DNA of 64,000 nt. Origin: an uncultured Bradyrhizobium sp. (lineage in GTDB: Bacteria; Pseudomonadota; Alphaproteobacteria; Rhizobiales; Xanthobacteraceae). The position numbers and the translations under genes were made by a program. Below, piece after piece: positions 9,070-18,191 of this stretch. Positions within the stretch are counted from its first letter, which is position 1. Each line of letters begins with the position of its first letter. The notes under the pieces were generated by a model. It searched no databases. It saw only the letters and a list, made by a program, of their open reading frames with translations, and was not told where the DNA came from. Location of the stretch: NCBI RefSeq assembly GCF_947648125.1, contig NZ_CANSMR010000003.1, positions 186,001-250,000 of the forward strand. Direction: 5' to 3'.

Positions 9070-9083
9070 TTGACCTGCATCAA
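9070..9083. promoter_or_regulatory. FixK/FNR box upstream of the 64-aa cysteine protein gene
   Basis: TTGACCTGCATCAA is a full FixK dyad, 51 bp before the ATG at 9135. It predicts microaerobic expression of the following small gene. Confidence 0.8.
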
Positions 9084-9134
9084 AACGGAGCGCCGCGCTA
9101 CCGTTAAGGATGCTCATCCGTCAGGATCGTGCAA

Positions 9135-9329
9135 ATGGCAGACATAAGGGCTTGGCGCCCCATCATCTTCTCGTGTCCAAATACCGGCGATCGAGTTCAG
9201 GGCTTGCTACCCGCCGACGCATCCGAGCCCCTGGCTGACGAGCTGCACTCGATCTCCTGCGCTGCCTGCGACGGCATCCACTTCATCAATCTGCGAACCG
9301 GTGCCGTCGTCAGTCCCAAGCGCAGCTAG
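9135..9329 (+). CDS. Small zinc-ribbon-like protein (64 aa)
   Basis: The product MADIRAWRPIIFSCP... contains one cysteine in 'FSCPNTGDRVQG' and a C-x2-C in 'SISCAACDGIHFINLRTG'. This resembles a minimal zinc ribbon of a kind that recurs in rhizobial genomes. The ATG at 9135 is preferred over an upstream GTG because an AGGA motif lies about 9 bases before it. A FixK box is just upstream, so the protein is probably induced at low oxygen. The function is unknown, and metal binding is an inference from the cysteines. Confidence 0.65.
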   Translation: MADIRAWRPIIFSCPNTGDRVQGLLPADASEPLADELHSISCAACDGIHFINLRTGAVVSPKRS

Positions 9330-9367
9330 CCTGGTCGCGAGAACCATGCGCGCCAGAAGCTATCGAG

Positions 9368-9381
9368 TTGACACGCGTCAA
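9368..9381. promoter_or_regulatory. FixK/FNR box upstream of the phasin gene
   Basis: TTGACACGCGTCAA is a perfect palindromic FixK dyad, 57 bp before the phasin ATG at 9438. It links PHA granule protein synthesis to the low-oxygen regulon. Confidence 0.83.
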
Positions 9382-9437
9382 CGCGCAGGAGCCGCCCGCA
9401 TGAGAAGCAATGCTCCCCACAACGAAGGATGTTGGAC

Positions 9438-9794
9438 ATGACAGACCATAGCGAAGCCCGTCCCGTCTCCGACGCCATCCAGTGCTACGCGAAGCGGGCG
9501 ATGGCGGTCCAGTCGGAATTCTCGGAGAAACTGATCGAGGCAAACCGGCACTGGTTCGAGCAGATCCAGATCGAATCGAACGAAGCCTGGGAGCTTTTCC
9601 GCAGGTTCAATTCCACCGCCTCGGTGGCGGAGAAGATCACGGCTCTGCAGGACTGGGCCAAGGGCGTCACCGCGCGCGGCGCGAACGACGCGACGTACGC
9701 GATCGAGACCGCACGTTCGCTGGGAACGATCGAGCTGAACCTGCTCGCACGAAAGGCCGGCGGTGTCGACGAGGCTATTCAGAAGGCTGCCTGA
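9438..9794 (+). CDS. Phasin-family PHA granule-associated protein
   Basis: The 118-residue product is almost wholly helical and amphipathic, with the phasin-like stretches 'QSEFSEKLIEANRHWFEQIQIE' (quoted in part) and 'ALQDWAKGVTARGANDATYAIETARSL'. Phasins coat polyhydroxyalkanoate granules. The ATG at 9438 is chosen because GAAGG lies 9 bases upstream of it, whereas the in-frame ATG at 9429 would abut that motif. PHA synthase and acetoacetyl-CoA reductase genes occur 20 kb away in the same island, and a FixK box precedes this gene. Confidence 0.8.
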   Translation: MTDHSEARPVSDAIQCYAKRAMAVQSEFSEKLIEANRHWFEQIQIESNEAWELFRRFNSTASVAEKITALQDWAKGVTARGANDATYAIETARSLGTIELNLLARKAGGVDEAIQKAA

Positions 9795-9795
9795 C

Positions 9796-10023
9796 GTGCC
9801 GGCACGCGACGCTCTCGAGCGCCCAGGGGCCGGCGCCAGCGCCACATGGGAGGGGGTCGCGACGGCCCCCTTCGGTCGAGATCTTGAACTCGCCGTGATT
9901 GAGGGCAACGCCATTCACAAGCTCATCTTTCCATGCCGCCGCATCCCGGGCGGCTGGGTAAAGGCGGAGACCGCCGAACGCATCCTGGTGCAGCCGACGC
10001 ATTGGCGTGCCTGGATCAGATAG
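9796..10023 (+). CDS. Conserved hypothetical protein (75 aa)
   Basis: I take the GTG at 9796, just after the phasin stop, which gives VPARDALERPG as the start and avoids overlap. The C-terminal half 'LELAVIEGNAIHKLIFPCRR' followed by 'GGWVKAETAERILVQPTHWRAW' resembles small proteins of unknown function in Bradyrhizobium. No signal peptide or membrane segment is seen. It is probably co-transcribed with the phasin gene. The function is unknown. Confidence 0.55.
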   Translation: MPARDALERPGAGASATWEGVATAPFGRDLELAVIEGNAIHKLIFPCRRIPGGWVKAETAERILVQPTHWRAWIR

Positions 10024-10123
10024 ACCTGTCACCGCCGCCGTGGCCGGCTCGTGCCGAGCGCCGGTGGCTTCGGCCGTCCGAACGTTGTAGTATCGATCCA
10101 GCTGGGGGCTTCGCCGGGGAAAT

Positions 10124-11554
10124 ATGTCCGATCGCATCTGGTACCGCTATGGCACTGCCGTGGCAGCGGCCGCGCTCGTATTCGCGGTGCGCGCGGGGCT
10201 CGATAATTATTTCGAAGACCGGACCTTCACGATCATCTTCGTGCCCGCCGTACTGTTCGCGGCATTCACCGGGGGCCGTGGCCCGGCGATCCTCACCACC
10301 CTGCTCTGCCTCATCGTCAGCGCCAAATTCCTCGGCAACAGCCTGGTCACTGAACCCGCGAATCTGATGGATATCGCTTGCTTTGCCATCCTCGGCCCGG
10401 TCCTCGGCTTCATGGGCGACCGGCTGTTGAGGGAAAGCGATCAGGCGCGAAATCGACAGGCCCATCTGCAATCGATTCTGGACACGGTCCCTGACGCCAT
10501 GATCGTCATCGACGACCACGGTATCATTCGCTCCTTCAGCGCGGCAGCCGAGCGCCTGTTTGGCTGGAATGCGGACCAGGTCGTCGGACAGAACGTTTCG
10601 AGCCTGATGCCCCAACCGTATCGCGGCGAGCACGACCGGTACCTCGAACGTTACCTTACGACGGGCGAACGGCGCATCATCGGCATTGGCCGCATCGTGG
10701 TCGGAGAACGGAGCGACGGCTCAACCTTTCCGATGGAGCTCGCCGTCGGCGAGGCCAAGGTACGCGGAGAGCGCTTTTTCACCGGCTTTATCCGCGATCT
10801 CACCGAGCGCCGCGCGCAGGAACGGCGGCTTCAGGAGCTGCAGTCCGAGCTGGTCCATGTGTCGCGACTGACCGCCATGGGGGAGATGGCGTCCTCAATC
10901 GCGCATGAGATCAACCAGCCGCTCTCGGCCATCACGAACTACATGCGCGGTGCGAGGGCGCTGCTGGCGCCGGAAACGCCGGAAGCTGCCCGCATCCGGG
11001 ACGCGCTCGAGCGGGCCGCGCAGCAAGCGCTACGGGCCGGCGACATCATCAAGCGCCTGCGCGAATTCGTCGCCAAGGGCGAAACGCAACACTCCCTGGA
11101 GAGCCCCGCCACCCTGCTCGAAGAGGCCGTCGCGCTTGCGCTGCTCGGCGCCAAGGAGCAGGGGATTCGGGTGGCGATCCGCAGCGACCGGGACATGCCC
11201 TCGATTGTCGTCGACAAGATCCAGATTCAGCAGGTCGTGCTCAACCTCGTTCGCAATGCGATCGAGGCGATGGCCTCCAGCCCGCGCCGCGAATTGACCG
11301 TCGGCGTCACCAAGGCTAACGGTGTAGCGACGTTCACCATTGCCGATACCGGTCCCGGCATCAGCCCTGACATCGCCGACCGCCTGTTTCAGCCCTTTAT
11401 CACGACAAAGGAGCATGGCATGGGCGTCGGCCTCTCGATCTGCCGGACCATCATCGAATCCCATGGTGGACGCATCGATGTAATGCCAAATTCTGGAGGC
11501 GGCACGGTTTTTCAGTTCATCCTCCCGTTCGCGGAGGACGGAGAAGAAGCATGA
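10124..11554 (+). CDS. fixL: Oxygen-sensing histidine kinase FixL
   Basis: FixL is a haem-PAS sensor kinase that is active when O2 dissociates. The 476-residue product has an N-terminal membrane region (about 10-100) and a PAS domain (about 115-225). The proximal haem histidine is H170 in 'RGEHDRY'. R176 and R190 keep the same spacing from it as R206 and R220 from H200 in the well-studied Bradyrhizobium FixL. The kinase core follows with phospho-acceptor H261 in 'IAHEINQPL', an N box 'NLVRNAIEA', 'DTGPGIS' and 'GMGVGLSI'. Its stop overlaps the fixJ start. No FixK box was seen upstream, as expected for a regulator at the top of the cascade. Confidence 0.97.
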   Translation: MSDRIWYRYGTAVAAAALVFAVRAGLDNYFEDRTFTIIFVPAVLFAAFTGGRGPAILTTLLCLIVSAKFLGNSLVTEPANLMDIACFAILGPVLGFMGDRLLRESDQARNRQAHLQSILDTVPDAMIVIDDHGIIRSFSAAAERLFGWNADQVVGQNVSSLMPQPYRGEHDRYLERYLTTGERRIIGIGRIVVGERSDGSTFPMELAVGEAKVRGERFFTGFIRDLTERRAQERRLQELQSELVHVSRLTAMGEMASSIAHEINQPLSAITNYMRGARALLAPETPEAARIRDALERAAQQALRAGDIIKRLREFVAKGETQHSLESPATLLEEAVALALLGAKEQGIRVAIRSDRDMPSIVVDKIQIQQVVLNLVRNAIEAMASSPRRELTVGVTKANGVATFTIADTGPGISPDIADRLFQPFITTKEHGMGVGLSICRTIIESHGGRIDVMPNSGGGTVFQFILPFAEDGEEA

Positions 11555-12159
11555 CGACGCGGCGTACAATTCTTGTCATCGACGACGATCCGGCGATGCG
11601 GGACTCACTGGCCTTCCTGCTCGATGTCAACGGCTTTGCCGTCACGACCTACGAAACGGCAACCGAATTTCTCGATCATTTCGCCAATAGCACGGTCGAC
11701 TGCATCGTATCCGACATACGCATGCCCGGCATGAGCGGCCTTGAGCTCGTCCGCAAACTCAAGGCTGACGCAGCGGCATGCCCCGTCATCCTGATGACTG
11801 GCCATGGCGACGTCGCACTTGCGGTCGAGGCAATGAAAGCTGGCGCGGTTGACTTCATCGAAAAGCCGTTCGAGGACGAAGCGCTGTTGCGTGCGATCGG
11901 CGAAGCCCTGCAAACGCAGTCGGCGGGATCGGCCGACGGTACGGTCAAGCGCGAGGCCGAAGCTCGTCTGGTGGACCTCTCGCCGCGCGAACGTGACGTC
12001 CTGCGAGGGCTCGTTGCAGGCAAGATCAACAAGGTGATCGCCCACGACCTTGGCATCAGCCCGCGCACGGTCGAGGTCTACAGGGCGAACCTGATGGCCA
12101 AGACCAATGTCCGCAGCATGTCGGAGCTGATGCGGATCGCGATCGCTGCCGGGCTCTAG
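11551..12159 (+). CDS. fixJ: Response regulator FixJ
   Basis: FixJ is the DNA-binding partner of FixL and activates fixK (and in some species nifA) at low oxygen. The 202-residue product has a receiver domain (1-125) with the acidic pocket D11-D12 and phospho-acceptor D55 in '[10 protein letters not shown]', plus 'KPFE' near 107-110. A LuxR/GerE-type helix-turn-helix follows (about 140-200, '[22 protein letters not shown]' in part). It overlaps fixL by 4 bp (ATGA). The pair points away from fixNOQP, the arrangement I know from Bradyrhizobium, but here about 21 kb separates it from fixK. Confidence 0.97.
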   Translation: MTTRRTILVIDDDPAMRDSLAFLLDVNGFAVTTYETATEFLDHFANSTVDCIVSDIRMPGMSGLELVRKLKADAAACPVILMTGHGDVALAVEAMKAGAVDFIEKPFEDEALLRAIGEALQTQSAGSADGTVKREAEARLVDLSPRERDVLRGLVAGKINKVIAHDLGISPRTVEVYRANLMAKTNVRSMSELMRIAIAAGL

Positions 12160-12396
12160 CCGAGCAGCCAACGCTCCCCGAGGCATAAGTAATTGTACGT
12201 AATTTCAATTGGGCATCGCCGGTACAATAGTCCGCGGATCGCCCAATCGAGTTACAGCAAAACTCACGTAGAATCCCCTATCGGAATCCTGCAGCAGAGC
12301 TCATTTTTCGCATAGCGACGAGCAGGGCGATCCATCGTCAATCCGATGAAAATGTTGCGTCCGGGCGAATCGGGCTGCCCACCATGTGGGCCGACA

Positions 12397-12645
12397 TCAA
12401 TCGCCGATCAGCGCTCGTGCATGCTGTCGCGCGACCGCAAGGCGACCGAGTAGCTGGTCGTGCTGCTGCTGCAGCTTCGTCCTGACCGCTCCGGCCGGAC
12501 ACCCGGCGACCAAACCGCTGATCTGGAGCAGTTGCAGTTCGAGCATCAACAACACTTGACGGAAGGAATGGCGAATGTCCGCTCCCGACGCCACCTCTTC
12601 GCGGTTCGCCCGACGCGATTCCGGAAAGTGCACGAGGTTTCCCAT
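12397..12645 (-). CDS. Hypothetical helical protein (82 aa)
   Basis: The frame from MGNLVHFPESRRANREE gives a mostly helical protein with a leucine- and glutamine-rich centre ('SFRQVLLMLELQLLQISGL') and a second helix near the end ('KLQQQHDQLLGRLAVARQHA'). This looks like protein rather than GC noise, but I do not recognise a family. It is antisense to the FixK-box region that follows, and no obvious ribosome-binding site precedes the chosen start. Confidence in its being a gene is moderate. Confidence 0.45.
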   Translation of the reverse strand: MGNLVHFPESRRANREEVASGADIRHSFRQVLLMLELQLLQISGLVAGCPAGAVRTKLQQQHDQLLGRLAVARQHARALIGD

Positions 12646-12740
12646 TGCCCTGACCAGCCCATATTCGAGAGGAGGAAGCTCAATGGCAAGCAAGCTCCCT
12701 TACGAGCCCACCAACAGAAACGAGATGCGCCTATTTCGCC

Positions 12741-12754
12741 TTGATCCGGATCAA
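12741..12754. promoter_or_regulatory. FixK/FNR box upstream of the 85-aa hypothetical gene
   Basis: TTGATCCGGATCAA is a perfect palindrome and one of the best FixK sites in the window. It lies 86 bp before the ATG at 12840. Confidence 0.85.
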
Positions 12755-12839
12755 ACGAAATGAGCTGAGGCAGATCAAGATAGCCGCCACCACACAATGC
12801 TCTGCTTGGTGACATTGAGCGAACGAGAAAGGGGCATCG

Positions 12840-13097
12840 ATGGAGGAGATCACGCATTTCATTGCCCTGCCGTACGACCGGGCCGATGGTGGGCTCGTTC
12901 CGGGCCAGCAGGCCAAATGCGCCAGCCCAGCCGCGGCGATTGAGCACGCCAAACACTTATGGAAGACGTTCGGCCACGCTGGTGCTGCGGCAATCGTCCG
13001 TACCGGCCATCCGGAGACGAAAACGACCGTGCTGAGGACATATGGCATGGTGCCAAATGACCTGGAGCAAGAACCATCCGCTCCCCATTTGCGGTGA
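12840..13097 (+). CDS. Conserved hypothetical protein (85 aa)
   Basis: The product begins [23 protein letters not shown] and contains '[17 protein letters not shown]' and 'TYGMVPNDL', a pattern found in small Bradyrhizobiaceae proteins of unknown function. No membrane segment or signal is seen. A perfect FixK box upstream and an intrinsic terminator about 110 bp downstream make it a self-contained, probably oxygen-regulated transcription unit. The function is unknown. Confidence 0.65.
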   Translation: MEEITHFIALPYDRADGGLVPGQQAKCASPAAAIEHAKHLWKTFGHAGAAAIVRTGHPETKTTVLRTYGMVPNDLEQEPSAPHLR

Positions 13098-13204
13098 GGG
13101 GCAATCCTGCGATTCCTTGTGCTGGATCAAAACGCCGCGGGCCGCCGCATGCTTGCATCCTAAGACGAGCACCCCATACTCCCGTGAGGTTGTCTCGATA
13201 TTCA

Positions 13205-13232
13205 ATGCCCGGCCCTTGCCGGGCATCTTTTT
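13205..13232 (+). terminator. Rho-independent terminator
   Basis: A 9-bp perfect stem ATGCCCGGC / GCCGGGCAT with a CCTT loop is followed directly by CTTTTT. It ends the transcript of the hypothetical gene at 12840 and isolates the phosphoketolase promoter that follows. Confidence 0.85.
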
Positions 13233-13264
13233 GTGGACGTTGCGGCCCGAATTGGCGTGCATCT

Positions 13265-13278
13265 TTGAGCTGGCTCAA
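13265..13278. promoter_or_regulatory. FixK/FNR box upstream of phosphoketolase
   Basis: TTGAGCTGGCTCAA is a symmetrical TTGA-N6-TCAA dyad with G/C at the fifth position instead of C/T-G/A. It lies 80 bp before the phosphoketolase ATG and just after a terminator, where a promoter is expected. Confidence 0.72.
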
Positions 13279-13357
13279 GCCATTCCCGTCATATTCGCCC
13301 TCTAACGTGGAACCGACAGCGGCGTCCGAGGTCATCTTTGAATCCCGGGAGAGCGAT

Positions 13358-15769
13358 ATGCAATCTGCGACCACTCCAAACGAGCAAGCGCGGGCGGACG
13401 ATCTTGAGCTGCTCGATCGCTATTGGCGAGCCGCCAATTATCTCTCCGTTGGACAGATCTATCTGCTGGCGAATCCGCTGTTGAGAGAGCCGCTGAAGCC
13501 CGAGCACATCAAACCGCGCCTACTCGGACATTGGGGCACCACGCCGGGGCTCAATTTCATCTATGCCCACCTCAATCGCGCAATCCGCGCTTCCGACCTC
13601 AACGTCATCTACATCTGCGGTCCCGGCCATGGCGGTCCCGGCATGGTCGCGAACACCTATCTCGAAGGCACCTACACGGAAATTTACCCGGAGGTGACGC
13701 GCGATGCGGACGGCTTGCGCAAACTGTTCCGCCAGTTCTCCTTCCCCGGCGGTATTCCGAGCCACGCGGCGCCTGAGACGCCCGGCTCGATCCACGAAGG
13801 CGGCGAGCTCGGCTATGCACTGGTTCACGCGTATGGCGCAGCGTTCGACAACCCCGATTTGATTGCCGTTTGCGTCGTCGGCGACGGCGAGGCGGAGACC
13901 GGCCCGCTCGCGGCGTCCTGGCATTCCAACAAGTTCTTGAACCCGGTACATGACGGCGCAGTACTGCCAATCCTGCACCTCAATGGCTACAAGATTGCCA
14001 ATCCCACCGTGCTGGGGCGAATGGATGACGAGGAAGTCCGCAACCTCTTCATCGGCTACGGCTACGAGCCGCTATTCGTCGAAGGCGACGATCCGCGTGC
14101 CATGCATCGGTTGATGGCCGACACGCTCGATACCGGGCTCGCCGGCATCCGCTCGATCCAACAAGCCGCGCGCCAGCAGACCGGCGGCCTCAAGCGGCCG
14201 CGATGGCCGATGATCGTGCTGCGCAGCCCGAAGGGCTGGACGGGACCGAAGGAAGTCGACGGGCTGAAGGTCGAAGGCTTCTGGCGTGCACATCAGGTGC
14301 CGATCGCCAACGCGCGCGGCAACCCCGAGCATCTGAAACTGCTCGAACATTGGATGAGCACCTACGAGCCCGACAAGCTGTTCGATTCAAACGGCCGGCT
14401 CGTACCTGAACTGCAAGCCCTTGCGCCCGCGGGCGACCGTCGGATGGGGGCGAACCCGCACGCCAATGGGGGCCTCGTGAAGCGGGAGCTGAAGCTGCCG
14501 GATTTCCGTGCGCATGCGGTCGAGGTCACCGCTCCGGGTGACGCCGTCGCCGAAGCCACGCGAGAACTCGGCAAGTTCTTGCGCGAAGTCGTGGAGCTGA
14601 ATGCGGAGGCCCGCAATTTCCGCATCATGGGTCCGGACGAAACCGCATCCAACCGGCTCGACGCGGTCTTCGAGGCCACCGACCGGGTCTGGATGGAGGG
14701 CATCGAGCCCTATGACGTCCATCTGGCTCATGACGGGCGAGTGATGGAGGTCCTGAGCGAACACCTCTGCCAAGGTTGGCTTGAAGGCTATCTGCTCACG
14801 GGCCGCCACGGCTTCTTCTCCTGCTATGAGGCCTTCATCCACATTGTGGATTCGATGTTCAACCAGCACGCCAAATGGCTGAAGGTCTCGCGCGCGCTGC
14901 CCTGGCGGCGGCCGATCGCGTCGTTGAACTACCTCCTCACCTCGCATGTCTGGCGTCAGGACCACAATGGATTCAGTCATCAGGATCCCGGCTTCGTCGA
15001 TCTCGTCACCAACAAGAAGGCCGATATCGTCCGCGTCTATTTTCCGCCGGATGCCAACACCCTGCTCTGGGTCGCGGATCACTGCCTGCGTACCTATGAC
15101 CGAATCAACGTAATCGTCGCGGGCAAGCAGCCGGGACCGCAATGGCTGTCGATGCGCGAAGCAATCACCCACTGCGAAGCCGGCATCGGCATCTGGAATT
15201 GGGCCGGCACTGAGCTTCTCGACACAGAGCCCGACGTGGTGATGGCCTGCGCAGGCGATGTTCCGACGCTGGAGACCCTCGCCGCCGTCGACCTGCTGCG
15301 CAAGACATTGCCGGACCTGAAGATCCGCGTCGTCAACGTGGTCGACCTGATGACGCTGCAGCCGACGGAGCAGCATCCGCACGGCCTGTCCGACCGCGAC
15401 TTCGACAGCCTGTTCACCTGCGACAAGCCCGTCATCTTCGCCTATCACGGCTATCCCTATCTGATCCATCGCCTGACCTACAGCCGCACCAATCACGATG
15501 GAATGCACGTGCGGGGCTTTGCGGAGGAAGGCACCACCACGACGCCGTTCGACATGGTGGTGTTGAACGGGCTCGACCGCTTCCATCTCGCCATCGAAGC
15601 GATCGAGCGGGTGCCGGGGCTCGACATCGCAGCCGCGCACGTCAAGCAGCAATTCCGTGACGCCCTGATCGAGCATACGCGCTATGTGCGCGAGCATGGC
15701 GAGGACATGCCGCAGATCCGTGACTGGGTCTGGCCCTACGGCACAACAGACCACAAATCCGTTGACTGA
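13358..15769 (+). CDS. xfp: Xylulose-5-phosphate/fructose-6-phosphate phosphoketolase
   Basis: This thiamine-diphosphate enzyme cleaves xylulose-5-P or fructose-6-P with phosphate to acetyl phosphate plus glyceraldehyde-3-P or erythrose-4-P. The start [15 protein letters not shown] gives 803 residues, the normal family length. Typical segments are present: '[17 protein letters not shown]', '[21 protein letters not shown]', '[22 protein letters not shown]', the TPP motif '[12 protein letters not shown]' with 'HLNGYKI', and '[17 protein letters not shown]'. Acetate kinase starts 28 bp downstream and turns acetyl-P into acetate and ATP. No phosphotransacetylase is seen in the window. The FixK box upstream implies use at low oxygen. 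Confidence 0.96.
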   Translation: MQSATTPNEQARADDLELLDRYWRAANYLSVGQIYLLANPLLREPLKPEHIKPRLLGHWGTTPGLNFIYAHLNRAIRASDLNVIYICGPGHGGPGMVANTYLEGTYTEIYPEVTRDADGLRKLFRQFSFPGGIPSHAAPETPGSIHEGGELGYALVHAYGAAFDNPDLIAVCVVGDGEAETGPLAASWHSNKFLNPVHDGAVLPILHLNGYKIANPTVLGRMDDEEVRNLFIGYGYEPLFVEGDDPRAMHRLMADTLDTGLAGIRSIQQAARQQTGGLKRPRWPMIVLRSPKGWTGPKEVDGLKVEGFWRAHQVPIANARGNPEHLKLLEHWMSTYEPDKLFDSNGRLVPELQALAPAGDRRMGANPHANGGLVKRELKLPDFRAHAVEVTAPGDAVAEATRELGKFLREVVELNAEARNFRIMGPDETASNRLDAVFEATDRVWMEGIEPYDVHLAHDGRVMEVLSEHLCQGWLEGYLLTGRHGFFSCYEAFIHIVDSMFNQHAKWLKVSRALPWRRPIASLNYLLTSHVWRQDHNGFSHQDPGFVDLVTNKKADIVRVYFPPDANTLLWVADHCLRTYDRINVIVAGKQPGPQWLSMREAITHCEAGIGIWNWAGTELLDTEPDVVMACAGDVPTLETLAAVDLLRKTLPDLKIRVVNVVDLMTLQPTEQHPHGLSDRDFDSLFTCDKPVIFAYHGYPYLIHRLTYSRTNHDGMHVRGFAEEGTTTTPFDMVVLNGLDRFHLAIEAIERVPGLDIAAAHVKQQFRDALIEHTRYVREHGEDMPQIRDWVWPYGTTDHKSVD

Positions 15770-15797
15770 GGCAGCGAACACGCGAGAGAGACCGTCT

Positions 15798-16982
15798 ATG
15801 TCCGACTGCGTCCTGGTGCTCAACGCCGGCTCGTCCAGCATCAAGTTCGGCCTGTTCGACATCGCGCCGGCCGAGCCAAAGCTGCAATGCAAAGGCCTGC
15901 TCGACGAGCAGGAGAAAGTCCCACGCATCGTGGCGAGCGACGCCTCGGGCAGGCAGCTGTTCGAGAAGCGCCGCGCGAGCGGCACGCCGGAGGACAACGG
16001 CCTGCTCGGCGATATCTTTGCCTGGATCGAGGACTATCTCAACGGCGGCAGGCTCGCCGCCGTTGGCCATCGCATCGTCCATGGCGGCCGCGAGTTCTAC
16101 GGGCCGATCGTCATCACAGGGCAGACTCTCGCTGCGCTGGAGGCGTTGACGCCGCTGGCGCCGCTGCACCAGCCCCGCTGTCTGGCGCCGGTCCGGGCCG
16201 TGCAGTCACTGCAACCGGAGCTGACGCAGATCGCCTGCTTCGACACGGCCTTTCATCACGGCCTGGCCCCGCCGGTGAGCCGCTTTGCCATCCCGCGGCA
16301 GTTTGAGCAGCGCGGCATCCGCCGCTACGGTTTCCACGGCCTGTCCTTCGAATACGTCGCCAGCCGGATCGCTGTGATCGCGCCGGAATGGGCCGACAAG
16401 CGCGTCGTCGTGGCGCACCTCGGCAATGGCGCGAGCCTCTGTGCCTTGCAAAAGGGTAACAGCGTCGACACCACCATGGGATTGACCCCACTCGACGGCC
16501 TCGTGATGGGGACACGCTGTGGAACGATCGACCCCGGCGTGCTGCTTTATCTCATGAAGGAAGAAAGAATGTCGGTCGATGACGTGCAGCACCTGCTGTA
16601 CGAACGTTCGGGTCTGCTCGGTGTCTCCGGGGAGTCAGCCGACATGCGCGCCCTGCTGGCTAGCCACGATCCTGCGGCTCGCGAAGCCGTCGATCTCTTC
16701 ACATTTCGTGTCGCCGCAGAAGTCGCCGTGATGGCAAATACCCTCGCCGGCCTCGATGGCCTGGTGTTCACCGGCGGCATCGGCGAGCACGCCCCGGAAA
16801 TCCGGCAGCGCATCTGCGATCGCCTCTCCTGGCTCGGGGTCAGCATCGATGCAGCCGCAAATGCTCAGGGCGCGCAGCGTATCGCCGCGATGGGCAGCCC
16901 GGTCGATGTACTGATCGTTCCGACCAATGAGGAAGTCAGTATTGCGCGGCACTGCCGCAGCCTGCTGGTCACAGGTCGCTAG
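15798..16982 (+). CDS. ackA: Acetate kinase
   Basis: Acetate kinase interconverts acetyl phosphate plus ADP with acetate plus ATP. The 394-residue product starts MSDCVLVLNAGSSSIKF and contains the ASKHA phosphate loop 'NAGSSSIK', 'VGHRIVHGG', 'RRYGFHGLS', 'AHLGNGASLCAL' and 'FTGGIGEHAPEIR'. It is 28 bp downstream of the phosphoketolase gene in the same direction, and the pair forms a complete ATP-yielding branch from sugar phosphate to acetate. A run of in-frame codons upstream overlaps the phosphoketolase end and is not used. Confidence 0.96.
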   Translation: MSDCVLVLNAGSSSIKFGLFDIAPAEPKLQCKGLLDEQEKVPRIVASDASGRQLFEKRRASGTPEDNGLLGDIFAWIEDYLNGGRLAAVGHRIVHGGREFYGPIVITGQTLAALEALTPLAPLHQPRCLAPVRAVQSLQPELTQIACFDTAFHHGLAPPVSRFAIPRQFEQRGIRRYGFHGLSFEYVASRIAVIAPEWADKRVVVAHLGNGASLCALQKGNSVDTTMGLTPLDGLVMGTRCGTIDPGVLLYLMKEERMSVDDVQHLLYERSGLLGVSGESADMRALLASHDPAAREAVDLFTFRVAAEVAVMANTLAGLDGLVFTGGIGEHAPEIRQRICDRLSWLGVSIDAAANAQGAQRIAAMGSPVDVLIVPTNEEVSIARHCRSLLVTGR

Positions 16983-17064
16983 GTCGTGACGACCTTGGCT
17001 TGGCGGCAGCCGCCGAGCAAGTCTGATCCAGGACGTTCCTTGTGAGACGCTGCAACGATCTGGT

Positions 17065-18174
17065 TCAGTCCGTCGCCGCGATCCACATCACGAGCTCCCT
17101 TGCGAGGGTACCGAAAGCCTTATCGAAGGCGGCGGCCGCCTCGGACGGCGTCAGCGAGTTAATTCCTTCAGATTGCTCGAGAAGCTTTGCTGCCTTGACC
17201 TGACCATTTCGATCCACGATCTTCGCGGACAAGGAGATCGTCGCGCGCGGTTGAGGTCCCTGCACAATTTCGAACCGGCGCAGGTCGATCAGCAGACGCA
17301 GCGCACCTTCTACGCCGCTGTCGGCACGCAGTGGCGCATGCTCGATATCGTAATTCTCGAAGCTCTGCAGCAACCGTGCCTGCACCAGCACCGGGAGACT
17401 GTCGCTCCACTGCGCAGCTTCGAATCCCTGAGTTTCCTCATCCGGCGTGAACAGGAAGCGCTGGGTCTGGAGGCGGGCGATCGCGGTCGGCTCCGCCATG
17501 ACCAGCTGCTCGGGCAGATTCGCATGGCGTTGCGCGCCGAAGCTGTCCACCGCATGAAGGTCGTACGCCACCTTGCGCGGCGCGGGCGCACCGCCGCCGG
17601 TCATACGTTCGAGTCCGGCCACAATTCCATCGAGCTTCGGCGTGTTACGCGCGAGCCCCTCGGCGAACGTGCTGAGATTGTCGATCGTGCTGTGCAGCGG
17701 CGCGGCGTTGTCGGACAGGACGGCATCGACCCGGCGTAGCGCATCGCGGGCAGCCTGCGTCATGCTCCGCCCGGCCCCCTTTTCGGCCACCAGCGGTTCG
17801 CGTGCCGGCGGCGCCTGGGGATCGTCACCGCCTTCCAGCGCGATCACCGGAACACCGGTCAATCCCTGGAAATCGAGGCCGACACGCGTATCGGTGTGCA
17901 CCGGCGTGCGCTCGGCGACCGCGATCCTGGCGCGAACCTCGCGCGGGCGCTCCGGAACCAGTTCGAGGGTTGTGACCTCGCCGACGCGGATACCGTTGAA
18001 GAGAACGCCCGCCCCGACGAGCAGGCCAGGCACGGGGTCGGTAAAGACGACCTGATACGTCTCCCGCTTTCCGATTCCACCGAAATTGTTCAGCCAGTAG
18101 ACGAAGCCGAACACGGCAACGATTGCCGACAATACGAATGCACCAATGACAATGTAGGGCGCGCGGATTTCCAT
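17065..18174 (-). CDS. MlaD-family substrate-binding protein with C-terminal lipoprotein-like auxiliary domain
   Basis: The 369-residue product (start MEIRAPYIVIGAFVL) has one N-terminal membrane anchor and an MCE/MlaD domain (about residues 35-115, 'FTDPVPGLLVGAGVLFNGIRVGEV' in part and 'DFQGLTGVPVIAL'). A helical region follows to about 220. Its last ~150 residues ('SLPVLVQARLLQSFENYD', 'DLRRFEIVQGPQPRATISLSAKIVDRNG') look like the ABC-type transport auxiliary (PqiC/YmbA-like) domain, usually a separate lipoprotein. It is the third gene of an mlaEFD-type cluster, which traffics phospholipid between the membranes. Confidence 0.85.
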   Translation of the reverse strand: MEIRAPYIVIGAFVLSAIVAVFGFVYWLNNFGGIGKRETYQVVFTDPVPGLLVGAGVLFNGIRVGEVTTLELVPERPREVRARIAVAERTPVHTDTRVGLDFQGLTGVPVIALEGGDDPQAPPAREPLVAEKGAGRSMTQAARDALRRVDAVLSDNAAPLHSTIDNLSTFAEGLARNTPKLDGIVAGLERMTGGGAPAPRKVAYDLHAVDSFGAQRHANLPEQLVMAEPTAIARLQTQRFLFTPDEETQGFEAAQWSDSLPVLVQARLLQSFENYDIEHAPLRADSGVEGALRLLIDLRRFEIVQGPQPRATISLSAKIVDRNGQVKAAKLLEQSEGINSLTPSEAAAAFDKAFGTLARELVMWIAATD

Positions 18175-18191
18175 TTTGCGTCTCTCTCTGC

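Noticed and set aside
12160-12396. An ACGTAATT-containing stretch after fixJ as a possible FixJ site
   Set aside because: It resembles the fixK upstream palindrome only in part, and no rightward gene starts close by that it could control.
12683-12763. A 26-codon frame with a strong GAGGAGG site, start MASKLPYEPTNRN
   Set aside because: It would contain the FixK box of the next gene inside its coding region, and no conservation can be seen. The purine run may be chance or part of the antisense gene's 5' end.
14387-15997. A long leftward open frame across phosphoketolase and acetate kinase
   Set aside because: It is antisense to two clearly identified genes and has no start signal or family motif.
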